Positions 51,037 to 59,264 of a DNA stretch of 64,000 nt are shown here, piece by piece (position 1 is the stretch's first letter; every line of letters begins with the position of its first letter). A program made the position numbers and the translations under genes. Under the pieces are notes generated by a model. The model did no database searches. It saw nothing but the letters and a program-made list of their open reading frames with translations, and was not told where the DNA came from. The DNA is from Dehalococcoidia bacterium (lineage in GTDB: Bacteria; Chloroflexota; Dehalococcoidia; DSTF01; JALHUB01): the NCBI GenBank assembly GCA_030018455.1, contig JASEFU010000001.1:373545-437544 (forward strand), read 5' to 3'.

Positions 51037-53007
51037 ATGCGTTATCTCAGCCCTTCCCTGCTCGCCGCGCAGCAAAGCGCAAGCGCCGTCCCCCACGTGC
51101 GGGTGGAGGTGCGGGAGCGTATCGCGAATACGGCGCGTCCGGCGTGGGAGCGCCTCTACGCGGGCGACGAGCCGGACCACCATCACGCCGCCGCCATGCC
51201 CGGCGACGGCTCGCTCGTGCGGGCGCGGGTCGACCCTTCGACGGGCGCCCTGTACCTTCAACGGACGGTTGCCCCGGGCCCCGGCTCCGACTTCGAGGTG
51301 TGGTCGTATCAGGCCACGGTCTCCGCCTCCGCCGGCATCTCGGCGACGGCCGCAGGCGCGAACGTCCTCGTCTTCTACGTCGATACGGACGGCACGACCG
51401 TGAAGTGCATAGAGAGCACCGATTACGGCGCCTCGTTCGGCGGGCCGGCGACGGTCGTCGCGGCGGGGAGCGCCGTGGGCTGGATGGCGTCGGGCCTCAA
51501 GAGCGACGGCGCCGCCCTGCTTGTCTACTCCGTCGGCGCCGTGGTCTACGCCGTGAAGCGAAGCGGCGGATCCTGGGGGACGCCCACCGCCTGGAGTAAC
51601 AGCGTCGCTTCCGTAACGGGCCTCGCCTGCTGCCGCGTCGTCGACTTCGACGTCGTCGTCGCCGGCGCCGATGCCGCGGGCTCAGCGAAAGTGTGGACAG
51701 CGATGTACGGCGACGGCTTCAACCGGCCTCCCGATACTTGGTCTGCCCTCAGAGAGATCGCCCGCGCCGATAGCGGCTCCTCCGTGGAGTTTCGCTGCCC
51801 TTCCCTCGACCGCGCCGACTGCTACCGCGTGTCTTTCATCGAGAAGTACAGCGGCAGCCAGGCCTACTCGCGTCCGTTGTGGTCGAACCTCCCTCCCCTG
51901 GGTGACCTCGTCGCCCACACATGGCGCGAACCCGTCCCTTTCGACCTGAGCAGCGAGTACGGCGTCGCCATTACTCACGCGGGCGACTACGCCTGGCTTT
52001 CGACGCCCTCCGGCGTCTGGCGGGCCCCGCTCGTCACGCCGCCGCTCGACCTGACGGACGACGTGCTCGACGTGCAGATGGAGTGCGGCCCGTTCGACGG
52101 CCGGCTGAGGGTCGTCCTCAGGAACGACGATAGCCGCTACTCCGACCTGTCGCCCACCATAATCAAGAGGGGATCGCAGGTCGACATCAGTCCCGGCTTC
52201 GTGACAAGCGCCGGCGCGGAGGTCTCCGAGGGACTTCGCTTCTGGATCGAGGGATGGGAGCACGCGAGCGCGCGCGGCGGAGCCACCTTAACGCTGTTCG
52301 CCCGCGACGGCTGGTCACTGATCGAGGGCTGGCGGGCGCGGCGTGAGTACGCCTGGGCCGCGGGAGACGCCAGCGTCTATCAGATACTCAGCTTCGTTTT
52401 AGCGCGGGCCGGCCTCCAGTACGGTTGCCGCACCAGCAGCGATACCCTGGGTTCGTTGCGGCCCGCCTTCGCCATCCACCCGGGAGAGGACGGACGGACA
52501 GCGGTGCGGCGGCTGCTGGCGATGGTGCGCGACGTAGTCTTGATGTCGGGCGAGAACGCCGTCGGCATCGACCCGCTGGCGGACGACGACGCAGTCTACT
52601 CCTACGGCGGCGGGCACCCGGTGATCAGCGGCCGCTACGCCGTCCGCACGCCCGGCCACAACCGCGTGCAGGTGTTCGGGCGCGGCGTCATGATCGATTC
52701 CCTCGACTGGGCTGGCGTCGCCGACATCTACGACCGGTTGGCGCAGGTGCATGACGTCAACCTGACGACGGTGGACGAGGCGCAGGAGCGCGCCATTGCC
52801 GTGAGGCGCGAGGCGGAAATGGCGTCACTGGCAGGCGAGGTCGTTGTGCCCGTGAACTGCGCCCAGGAGCTGTACGACGTCGTGACGGTAACCGCCGCCG
52901 CCGCCGGCCTCGCCGCCGCTCGACGGCGCGTGATGGGCGTGGCGCTCCGTTATTCGAGGAGTGGACACGCCGTCTATGAGATGCGCCTGGCTCTGGGCGC
53001 GCCGTAG
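51037..53007 (+). CDS. Phage-like cassette gene 5, large tail/baseplate-like protein with propeller-type repeats
   Basis: The 656-aa protein is the largest of the cassette. Residues about 70 to 330 contain repeated beta-strand blocks (GSLVRARVDPSTGALYLQRT, GANVLVFYVDTDGTTVKCIE, DGAALLVYSVGAVVYAVKRS) like BNR or beta-propeller blades. Residues about 350 to 656 resemble a tail hub or fibre-attachment protein (RLRVVLRNDDSRYSDLSPTI, LTLFARDGWSLIEGWRARRE, then VNCAQELYDVVTVTAAAAGL). Such propellers often bind sugars. The ATG has no strong ribosome site, 12 bases after gene 4. No tape measure, tube or sheath gene accompanies it. Confidence 0.65.
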   Translation: MRYLSPSLLAAQQSASAVPHVRVEVRERIANTARPAWERLYAGDEPDHHHAAAMPGDGSLVRARVDPSTGALYLQRTVAPGPGSDFEVWSYQATVSASAGISATAAGANVLVFYVDTDGTTVKCIESTDYGASFGGPATVVAAGSAVGWMASGLKSDGAALLVYSVGAVVYAVKRSGGSWGTPTAWSNSVASVTGLACCRVVDFDVVVAGADAAGSAKVWTAMYGDGFNRPPDTWSALREIARADSGSSVEFRCPSLDRADCYRVSFIEKYSGSQAYSRPLWSNLPPLGDLVAHTWREPVPFDLSSEYGVAITHAGDYAWLSTPSGVWRAPLVTPPLDLTDDVLDVQMECGPFDGRLRVVLRNDDSRYSDLSPTIIKRGSQVDISPGFVTSAGAEVSEGLRFWIEGWEHASARGGATLTLFARDGWSLIEGWRARREYAWAAGDASVYQILSFVLARAGLQYGCRTSSDTLGSLRPAFAIHPGEDGRTAVRRLLAMVRDVVLMSGENAVGIDPLADDDAVYSYGGGHPVISGRYAVRTPGHNRVQVFGRGVMIDSLDWAGVADIYDRLAQVHDVNLTTVDEAQERAIAVRREAEMASLAGEVVVPVNCAQELYDVVTVTAAAAGLAAARRRVMGVALRYSRSGHAVYEMRLALGAP

Positions 53008-53017
53008 GAGGAGTGCG

Positions 53018-53230
53018 ATGCGCGTACGCAGGGCAGAGATAAAAGCTTTCGATTCCGGCGCCCACACGGCGACGGTGCAAATGGCGGGCAGCCTCTCCGT
53101 GTGGCTGTCGAGCGTCCCCGTGGCCCGAAACATCGACGCCGCGGAGGTCATCGTTGGGCGGAAGTGCGCCCTCATCTTCTTTGATGACACCAACCCCGAC
53201 GACGCCGTTATCGTCGCGGTCTACACCTAG
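53018..53230 (+). CDS. Phage-like cassette gene 6, small beta-barrel-like protein
   Basis: The 70-aa protein (MRVRRAEIKAFDSGAHTATV, then SLSVWLSSVPVARNI, then GRKCALIFFDDTNPDDAVIV) looks like a single OB/beta-barrel fold similar to the N-terminal part of phage baseplate spike proteins. GGAGGAG precedes the ATG directly after gene 5. The short length without any spike domain is unusual. Confidence 0.6.
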   Translation: MRVRRAEIKAFDSGAHTATVQMAGSLSVWLSSVPVARNIDAAEVIVGRKCALIFFDDTNPDDAVIVAVYT

Positions 53231-53248
53231 CGTTGAGGAGACCAGACC

Positions 53249-53575
53249 ATGGCCGAGCCGATATTCGCCGTTCTCGCCCTTGCCTTCCTGGCGGAAAGCC
53301 TCACCGAGTACCTGTTCGCGGGGCCGCTCTCGGCGCTGCGCATGCCGGCGGCGGTCACGCGATACGTGGCGGTGGCGGTCGGCGTGTTGCTTGCGTGGGC
53401 GTATGACCTCGATATCGTGCGCGACCTGCTGGGGCTGAGTCCGCGGCCGCCGCTGCTGGGCGTCGCGCTCAGCGGGGTGATACTGGGGCGGGGCGCGAGC
53501 TACGTGCACGACTTCTACTCCAGCTACCTGCGGCCCGCGGAGCCGGATCGGGAGGAGGCGAAGGATGCGCGCTGA
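53249..53575 (+). CDS. Phage-like cassette gene 7, holin-like membrane protein
   Basis: The 108-aa protein has about three hydrophobic segments (IFAVLALAFLAESLTEYLF, VTRYVAVAVGVLLAWAYDL, LLGVALSGVILGRGASYVHD) and a charged C-terminal tail (RPAEPDREEAKDAR), the layout of small phage holins. No endolysin is next to it. Its stop overlaps the following small gene. It could open a pore for release or be used for secretion. Confidence 0.65.
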   Translation: MAEPIFAVLALAFLAESLTEYLFAGPLSALRMPAAVTRYVAVAVGVLLAWAYDLDIVRDLLGLSPRPPLLGVALSGVILGRGASYVHDFYSSYLRPAEPDREEAKDAR

Positions 53576-53735
53576 CAGGGTCCGTCGGGCGCGGCGCGCG
53601 CCGTCGCGGGCGAGGCCGCCGTCGGACAAAGCGCCGCCGCCGCTGCAGGACGACGACGTGGTGGAGGACGAGCGTCTGCGGGGTGTTGTGGTGCGCGCCG
53701 GCGCCGAGATTGCCGCCGCCCTCTGGGAGGACTGA
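53565..53735 (+). CDS. Phage-like cassette gene 8, 56-aa basic/acidic protein
   Basis: A short frame starts at an ATG preceded by GGAGGAGGCGAAGG and overlaps the holin-like stop by 11 bases. The product has a basic N-terminal half (MRADRVRRARRAPSRARPPS) and an acidic second half (LQDDDVVEDERLRGVVVRAG), ending AALWED. The ribosome site and the overlap support translation; function is unknown. Confidence 0.45.
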   Translation: MRADRVRRARRAPSRARPPSDKAPPPLQDDDVVEDERLRGVVVRAGAEIAAALWED

Positions 53736-53825
53736 GTCCGCCCGTCGTTCTTGGCTCATCATTGCCCGTAATCCCCTCGCGCTATACGCTACGGGAAATT
53801 CTGCGCCATGGCAGGGGGGATGGGG

Positions 53826-54611
53826 ATGAGACCGCATCACGAAAAGGCGATACAGAAGCTGGTAGAGCACTTCTCTAACGATGAGACGTGCCTCGCTATC
53901 ATCGTCGGCGGCTCCGTCGCCAAGGGGCTGGCCCAGGAGGGTTCGGATGTCGACGTCATGCTCGTTGTCACCGACGAGGTGTTCCGCGAGAAGTGGGAGC
54001 AGAACAAGCTCGTATACTTCTCCCAGGAGTTCTGCGACCACCCCGGCTGCTACATCGACGGCAAGATCGTCAACCTCGACTACCTGCGCGCGGTCGCCGA
54101 GCGCGGGAACGAGGTGACAAGGGCGGCGTTCGACGGCGCGTTCATCGCCCACTCAAAGATCGACGGCCTCGACGAGATAATGAGCCGGATACCCATCTAC
54201 CAGATGGACCAGCGGCAGGAGAAGATACAGGCCTTCTACGCCCAGTTCGAAATCGCCCACTGGCTGGTCGGCGAGGCGGAAAAGAGGGACGACAGGTACC
54301 TGCTTGACCGCGCCGTGTCCGACCTCATCCTCTACGGGGGCAGGCTCATCCTCGCCCACAACTGCGTGCTGTACCCCTACCACAAGCTGTTCATGGTCGC
54401 GCTCTGGAACGCCCCCGAGAAGCCCGACAACCTGATGGCGCTGGTCGACGCGCTCCTCAAAGAGCACACGGCCGAGAACGCGAGGGCGTTCTACGAGGCG
54501 GTCAAGAACTTCCGCTTCTGGAACGAGGCGTGGGAGCTGCCCGCCCTCCGCTTTATGAAGGACACGGAGCTGGCATGGCTTGAGAACCGCGCCTACATCG
54601 GCGACATCTAG
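53826..54611 (+). CDS. Nucleotidyltransferase-domain protein (Pol-beta/MNT-like)
   Basis: The product is 261 aa from the third possible ATG, which has AGGGGGG at a good distance; ATGs 6 and 18 bases upstream are also in frame. The catalytic motif is IIVGGSVAKGLAQEGSDVDV (GGS followed by DxD), and a helical C-terminal half follows (YLLDRAVSDLILYGGRLILA). Related proteins transfer AMP or another nucleotide to small molecules, toxins or proteins; length and the large helical domain suggest an aminoglycoside-nucleotidyltransferase-like fold. A role cannot be assigned. Confidence 0.8.
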   Translation: MRPHHEKAIQKLVEHFSNDETCLAIIVGGSVAKGLAQEGSDVDVMLVVTDEVFREKWEQNKLVYFSQEFCDHPGCYIDGKIVNLDYLRAVAERGNEVTRAAFDGAFIAHSKIDGLDEIMSRIPIYQMDQRQEKIQAFYAQFEIAHWLVGEAEKRDDRYLLDRAVSDLILYGGRLILAHNCVLYPYHKLFMVALWNAPEKPDNLMALVDALLKEHTAENARAFYEAVKNFRFWNEAWELPALRFMKDTELAWLENRAYIGDI

Positions 54612-54706
54612 CGCTGCTGGCTTGTCCTCTTCCGCGTTGACACCCGCTGTTGCCTGACGTACGCTTGCCCTCGATAGACGGCAGTCTCATCGCAAGGAGC
54701 GTGCGT

Positions 54707-54997
54707 ATGGCGACGGAACGGCAGTACCCCAAGGTCGGATTCAAGATCATGGCCACGGTCAAGGGCGTCAAGGGCACGTGCTCCGCCGGACACAAGCCCG
54801 GCGACGAGTTCGAGATAAGCGCCCACAACACCGGCGGCCTTTGCGGCTTCTTCTACCACGATATCTTTCCTTATCTCGTCATGCTCCAGTTCGGCGGACA
54901 ATTCCCGCCCGAATGGGGCGGCGGCGATACCCTCACCCTCCAGTGCATGGACCGCTACAACGAGGTCAGCCTCGAGCTGCGGCGCGTCCGCGAATAG
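54707..54997 (+). CDS. TIGR04076-family small protein
   Basis: The 96-aa protein has the hallmark [17 protein letters not shown] near 22-38, [21 protein letters not shown] near 44-64, and a late [16 protein letters not shown]. The family has conserved Cys, His and Asp residues that could bind a metal; its function is not known. AAGGAG lies six bases before the ATG. It is 13 bases before ruvB and probably shares its transcript. Confidence 0.85.
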   Translation: MATERQYPKVGFKIMATVKGVKGTCSAGHKPGDEFEISAHNTGGLCGFFYHDIFPYLVMLQFGGQFPPEWGGGDTLTLQCMDRYNEVSLELRRVRE

Positions 54998-55010
54998 GCA
55001 AGGAGGCAGA

Positions 55011-56048
55011 TTGCAGGAACGGATCCTCTCCGGCAGGCCGCGCGAGGAAGACGTCGCGCTGGAGACGTCGCTGCGGCCGCGGCGCCTCGACGAGTACATA
55101 GGACAGGACAGGGTCAAGGAGAACCTGCGCATCGCCATGGCCGCCGCCCAGATGCGGCGCGAACCGCTCGACCATGTCCTCCTCTACGGCCCGCCCGGGC
55201 TGGGCAAGACAACCCTCTCCTACATCATCGCCGCCGAGATGGGTGTGAGCGTCCGCGTCACCTCCGGGCCCGCGATCGAGCGGCCCGGCGACCTGGCGGC
55301 GATACTCACGAACCTCCACCGCGAGGACGTCCTCTTCATCGACGAGATACACCGTCTCGCCCGCGCTGTCGAGGAGATCCTGTACCCGGCGATGGAGGAC
55401 TTCGCGCTCGACCTCGTGCTCGGCAAGGGGCCGGGCGCGCGCAGCGTCCGCCTCTCGCTGCCGCCGTTCACGCTCGTCGGCTCGACGACGCGCTACGCGA
55501 TGCTTAGCCCGCCCCTGCGCGACCGCTTTGGCGCCGTCTACCGCCTCGATTTCTACGATGTGGCGGCGGTCTCCGACATCATCCGCCGCAGCGCCCGCAT
55601 CCTCGACGTCGAGATCGAGGAGGGCGGCGTGCGTGAGATCGCGCAGCGGGCCCGTGGGACGCCGCGCGTGGCCAACCGGCTGCTCAAGCGGGTGCGCGAC
55701 TACGCGCAGGTGATGGCGGACGGGGTGATCACGGAGAGCGTCGCCGTCGACGCCCTGGCGCGGCTCGAGATCGACTTCCTTGGCCTGGACGAGGTCGACC
55801 ACAAAGTGCTGCGGACGATAATCGAGAAGTTCGACGGCGGGCCCGTGGGGCTCGACACGATAGCCGCCTCCATTTCGGAAGAGGCGGACACGATAATGGA
55901 CGTCTACGAGCCGTACCTCATGCAGGTGGGCTTCCTTCAGCGGACGCCGCGTGGCCGCGTGGCGACCCGCCTCGCCTACGAGCACCTGGGCCTGCCGCCG
56001 AAGGGCCCGGCGCCCTCTCCCCAGGCCGCCCTCTGGGACTCGCCGTAG
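55011..56048 (+). CDS. ruvB: Holliday-junction branch-migration ATPase RuvB
   Basis: The 345-aa AAA+ ATPase has [19 protein letters not shown], Walker [22 protein letters not shown], Walker [25 protein letters not shown], sensor [17 protein letters not shown], and the C-terminal winged helix ([38 protein letters not shown]). RuvB hexamers drive branch migration with RuvA, and RuvC then resolves the junction; neither partner is in the window. The TTG start has AAGGAGGC upstream and fits the family start. Confidence 0.96.
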   Translation: MQERILSGRPREEDVALETSLRPRRLDEYIGQDRVKENLRIAMAAAQMRREPLDHVLLYGPPGLGKTTLSYIIAAEMGVSVRVTSGPAIERPGDLAAILTNLHREDVLFIDEIHRLARAVEEILYPAMEDFALDLVLGKGPGARSVRLSLPPFTLVGSTTRYAMLSPPLRDRFGAVYRLDFYDVAAVSDIIRRSARILDVEIEEGGVREIAQRARGTPRVANRLLKRVRDYAQVMADGVITESVAVDALARLEIDFLGLDEVDHKVLRTIIEKFDGGPVGLDTIAASISEEADTIMDVYEPYLMQVGFLQRTPRGRVATRLAYEHLGLPPKGPAPSPQAALWDSP

Positions 56049-56181
56049 CTTGTCGGCGGCGGGTCTCGCTATTCCCTTAAGTGACAACCCCAATGTCCGG
56101 TCCTCCTGATCGCGTCGAAAAGCCTGTGTGAGAATACGCGTCGGTAAGGATATCGCCGCCGCAGGTTGCGGAGGGCAGTAG

Positions 56182-56754
56182 TTGGTTGACCTGAACAACC
56201 TCGGGTTCTCTCTGGTCGAGATCGTGACGCAGACGTATGTCGTGCAGGGGCGCTGTGGCGGCCTCACCGAGTACCAACGCCTCGTCGATCTGTTGAACAA
56301 TGCCGACTACACCCACCTCCAGATATTCGCGCCGAAGATAAGGCCGTTCTCCGAGAGCACACATATGGAGGTCAGGGGCAACCACCTCTTCCTCGACAAA
56401 ATGCGCATCTTCTTCGCCGTCACCCTCGAATCCGCGGAAGAGGCGTCGCGGAGGGAGACGCTACACAGGCTGGACCGGGTGGAAAAGGACAGGCACGAGG
56501 TTCTTGTTTTCGCCTCGCCGTTCCGCATCGAAGGCTATGCCTATGTGGTAAAGGGGGCTGACCCGACGATAGCGCTGCCAAAGCTGTTTCACAGCTTCGT
56601 GGCGATAACAGGCGCGAAGGCCGTCCATCAGGACAACCCCGAGCTCGTGTGGGAGAGGGAGTTCGTGGTGGTGAACGGCCGCTGCATTGAGATGGTGTGC
56701 TCACTCGCCGCGAAGGAGCAACCGCGGACAGAACTGCCGAAGAGAGCCGCGTAG
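56182..56754 (+). CDS. Unknown protein with two tandem copies of a small beta-rich domain
   Basis: The 190-aa protein starts at TTG with GGAGG upstream. Two stretches look alike: QTYVVQGRCGGLTEYQRLVD (then LLNNADYTHLQIFAPKI) at about 17-55, and SPFRIEGYAYVVKGADPTIA (then LPKLFHSFVAITGAKAV) at about 113-150. Each pattern is a strand, a turn, a helix and a closing strand. It resembles a small uncharacterised bacterial domain family (possibly DUF6812), but this is from memory. The function is unknown. A small gene on the opposite strand follows. Confidence 0.65.
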   Translation: MVDLNNLGFSLVEIVTQTYVVQGRCGGLTEYQRLVDLLNNADYTHLQIFAPKIRPFSESTHMEVRGNHLFLDKMRIFFAVTLESAEEASRRETLHRLDRVEKDRHEVLVFASPFRIEGYAYVVKGADPTIALPKLFHSFVAITGAKAVHQDNPELVWEREFVVVNGRCIEMVCSLAAKEQPRTELPKRAA

Positions 56755-56858
56755 AGACCGGCGGTGCGATAGTCCCCCGGGATTCCTCCAGGAAGCACGG
56801 GGCCACACGGCGTTCTTCGGACGCCCGGAGTGGGATCCGGTCCGAAGGCGGACAAAAG

Positions 56859-57065
56859 CTAGAGCCGCATTACCAGGAGCTCGCGCTCCAGCTCGCCGCC
56901 GGAGAGGCGCAGCGTGACCGCTATCACCCGCACCTTCATTGCCTTTTCGCTGCCGTCGATGAAAAGCTCGTCCTGTCGCTCTATCCGATAATCGCTTTCG
57001 AAGGTTGCAAGGAGCTTGCCCTTGCGGCTGGTAAAGGGGTCTGCCTCGTATATTTCCGTCCTCAA
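56859..57065 (-). CDS. Small unknown protein (68 aa), TTG start
   Basis: The frame begins at TTG preceded at close range by GGGAGGG. The product (RTEIYEADPFTSRKGKLLAT, YRIERQDELFIDGSEKAMKV, RVIAVTLRLSGGELERELLV) alternates polar and hydrophobic residues like a small beta-barrel. No family is recognised. It lies upstream of and co-directional with the ABC exporter genes only in the sense of sharing the minus strand; it is transcribed away from them, toward the repeat-protein gene. Confidence 0.6.
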   Translation of the reverse strand: MRTEIYEADPFTSRKGKLLATFESDYRIERQDELFIDGSEKAMKVRVIAVTLRLSGGELERELLVMRL

Positions 57066-57141
57066 CTTCCCTCCCTGAGCAATTAGCTGAATGATTGCGG
57101 TCTCTATTCTCTTATCGGTCAGCCGGCGGCCGGCAAGCGCG

Positions 57142-59070
57142 TTACGACGGCGCGAGTTGCCCGCTGTCGGGCTGCGCCGGGCGCTCCCCGTCGCCGCGCT
57201 CCGGAGCGCTCTCGTACGTCATGCGGTAGAGGTTGGCGTACAGCCCATTGTTTGCGAGCAGCTCCTCGTGCCGCCCCATTTCGGCGATCCGCCCGTCTTG
57301 GAGCACGACGACGCGGTCGGCGCCGCGCACGGTCGATAGCCGGTGGGCGATGACGAACGCCGTCCTGCCCTTGAGCAGCTTCTTAAGGGCGCGCTGGATG
57401 ATCATCTCCGTGCGGCTGTCGACGTTCGCCGTCGCCTCGTCGAGCACGAGTATGCGGGGCCGCGCCAGCACCGCCCGCGCGAAGCTTATGAGCTGCCTCT
57501 GCCCCGCTGATAGGTTCTGGCCGCGTTCGTAGAGCTCGGTATCGTACCCCCTGTCCAGCCGCCGTATGAATTCGTGCGCGCCCACCACTTTCGCCGCCTC
57601 CTCCACCTCCTCGTCCGTGGCCTCCAGCCGGCCGTAACGGATGTTGTCGCGCACAGTGCCAGAGAAGAGAAACGGCTCCTGGAGCACAAGGCCGAGCCGC
57701 CTGGTGAGCGACTGACGCTTGATTTCGCGGATGTCGTGGCCGTCAATGAGGATGCGGCCGCTCGTGACGTCGTAGAAGCGGCAGAGCAGCGAGGTCAGGG
57801 TTGTCTTGCCGGCGCCTGTCGGCCCGACAAGCGCCAGGGTCTCGCCCGGTTTCACGTGCAGGTCGATGTCCCGCAGCACCTCAACGCCGGGCACGTAGGC
57901 AAAGGTCACATTCTCAAAGCGCACCTCGCCCTGTATATCGTCCGGGTCGGCGGCACCCTCGGCGTCGACGATGTCGGGCTGGGTGTCCAGCACCTCGAAG
58001 ATGCGCTGTCCGCCGGCCATGGCGCGCTGCAGCTGCGTGTACTGGAGGACGAGGTCGCGCACGGGGTCGAAGAAGCGCTGGATATAGAGGGTGAATGACA
58101 ATATGAAGCCGACGCCGACCACAGGGTCGAGGCTGCCGCCAAGGATACGGCGTCCGCCCACCACGATGACCGTTGCCGTGGCCGCCGCCGCCAGTATCTC
58201 GACCAACGGCATCACTACTGCCTGGAGACGTCCCGCCTGGATGTTCACGCTGAGATTGGCGAGGTTCACGCTGTCAAAGCGGCGGAGGTTCTCGCCTTCG
58301 CGCGACAGCGCCTGCACGACCCGCACGCCGGACACGTTCTCCTGGAGGTCGGCGTTCACCACCGCTATCGCCTGGCGCACCTCAAAGAAGGCGCGCCGCG
58401 CCCGCGCCTGCCAGACGACCATCGCCACGACGAGCACGGGCACGACCAGTATTGTCAGGAGCGCGAGCTGCACGTCCTGGATGAAGAGGAAGAAAACGAT
58501 GAGCGCTAGCCCGACGATGTCGGCGAGGATGGTGAGGATGCCTGTCGTCAGCAGGTCCTGGAGGACGACCACGTCGCTCGTGAGGCGCGACATTATCCGG
58601 CCGACCTCGTTATCGTCGTAGAAGCGAAGCGACAGCTTTTGCAGGTGGTCGAACATCTGGGTGCGCAGCGTGTAGAGAACGCGGTGGCCGATGTAGCCGG
58701 TGTTCGCGAGCTGGAGGTACTGGGCGCCCCATCCGAGCAGGGCCAGGGCGACGAAGGCGATGCCCAGCATGTTGAGTCCCATGATGTTGCCCCTGGCGAT
58801 GAAGCGGCTGAAGGCGATGCCGATGAGCAGCGGCTGGACGTAGGACGCCGCGGCGAAGAGGAGCATCCCCAACAGGGCCAGCGCCGCCTGCTTCTTGTAG
58901 GGCGCGAGGTAGCGGGCCAGCCGCGCGACGACCGCGTGATCGTAGACCTTGCCGAGCTCGTCCTCGTCCCAACCATCGATGCTGCGGCGCAGGCGCATCG
59001 AGGCGGGGCCGCCCCGTCCGATGACGGGGGCGCTCCAGCCGCCTGCCATACCGCCGCCCCAGAAGCCCAT
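57142..59070 (-). CDS. ABC exporter half with intact ATPase site (heterodimer partner)
   Basis: The 642-aa protein has a Gly-rich N-terminal extension ([20 protein letters not shown]), six membrane helices over about 65-370, and a nucleotide-binding domain with Walker [16 protein letters not shown] near 419, signature [15 protein letters not shown], Walker [13 protein letters not shown] near 542 with the catalytic Glu, and H-loop IAHRLSTV near 574. The signature is LSAGQ rather than LSGGQ. The ATG has GGAGGG five bases upstream; the open frame beyond it is not used. Together with the next gene it forms an asymmetric drug- or lipid-type exporter. A 194-base spacer without a gene separates them. 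Confidence 0.9.
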   Translation of the reverse strand: MGFWGGGMAGGWSAPVIGRGGPASMRLRRSIDGWDEDELGKVYDHAVVARLARYLAPYKKQAALALLGMLLFAAASYVQPLLIGIAFSRFIARGNIMGLNMLGIAFVALALLGWGAQYLQLANTGYIGHRVLYTLRTQMFDHLQKLSLRFYDDNEVGRIMSRLTSDVVVLQDLLTTGILTILADIVGLALIVFFLFIQDVQLALLTILVVPVLVVAMVVWQARARRAFFEVRQAIAVVNADLQENVSGVRVVQALSREGENLRRFDSVNLANLSVNIQAGRLQAVVMPLVEILAAAATATVIVVGGRRILGGSLDPVVGVGFILSFTLYIQRFFDPVRDLVLQYTQLQRAMAGGQRIFEVLDTQPDIVDAEGAADPDDIQGEVRFENVTFAYVPGVEVLRDIDLHVKPGETLALVGPTGAGKTTLTSLLCRFYDVTSGRILIDGHDIREIKRQSLTRRLGLVLQEPFLFSGTVRDNIRYGRLEATDEEVEEAAKVVGAHEFIRRLDRGYDTELYERGQNLSAGQRQLISFARAVLARPRILVLDEATANVDSRTEMIIQRALKKLLKGRTAFVIAHRLSTVRGADRVVVLQDGRIAEMGRHEELLANNGLYANLYRMTYESAPERGDGERPAQPDSGQLAPS

Positions 59071-59264
59071 GTCAGCCCTCCGTTGGTGCCCCGTCGCGGA
59101 GAGGCGCTGGCCCGCTTCCGAGGGCCAGGACCGGACGCTGCGGGTGACGCCCCTGCCCTGCCGGCAGGCGGGTCCGCACCCCCGCCAAAGCGAGCGTTCC
59201 CTCCCCGGACTCCCACCGGCGGCGCAGATCAAGCCCGTCAAGCGTCATTTGCACACGCGCGCTC

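Noticed and set aside
49912-51261. 449-codon minus-strand frame opposite the phage-like cassette
   Set aside because: Arg/His/Val-rich shadow product without domains; the plus-strand genes have ribosome sites and tight spacing.
54966-56300. 444-codon minus-strand frame opposite ruvB
   Set aside because: It lies antisense to an unmistakable RuvB and has no recognisable domain.
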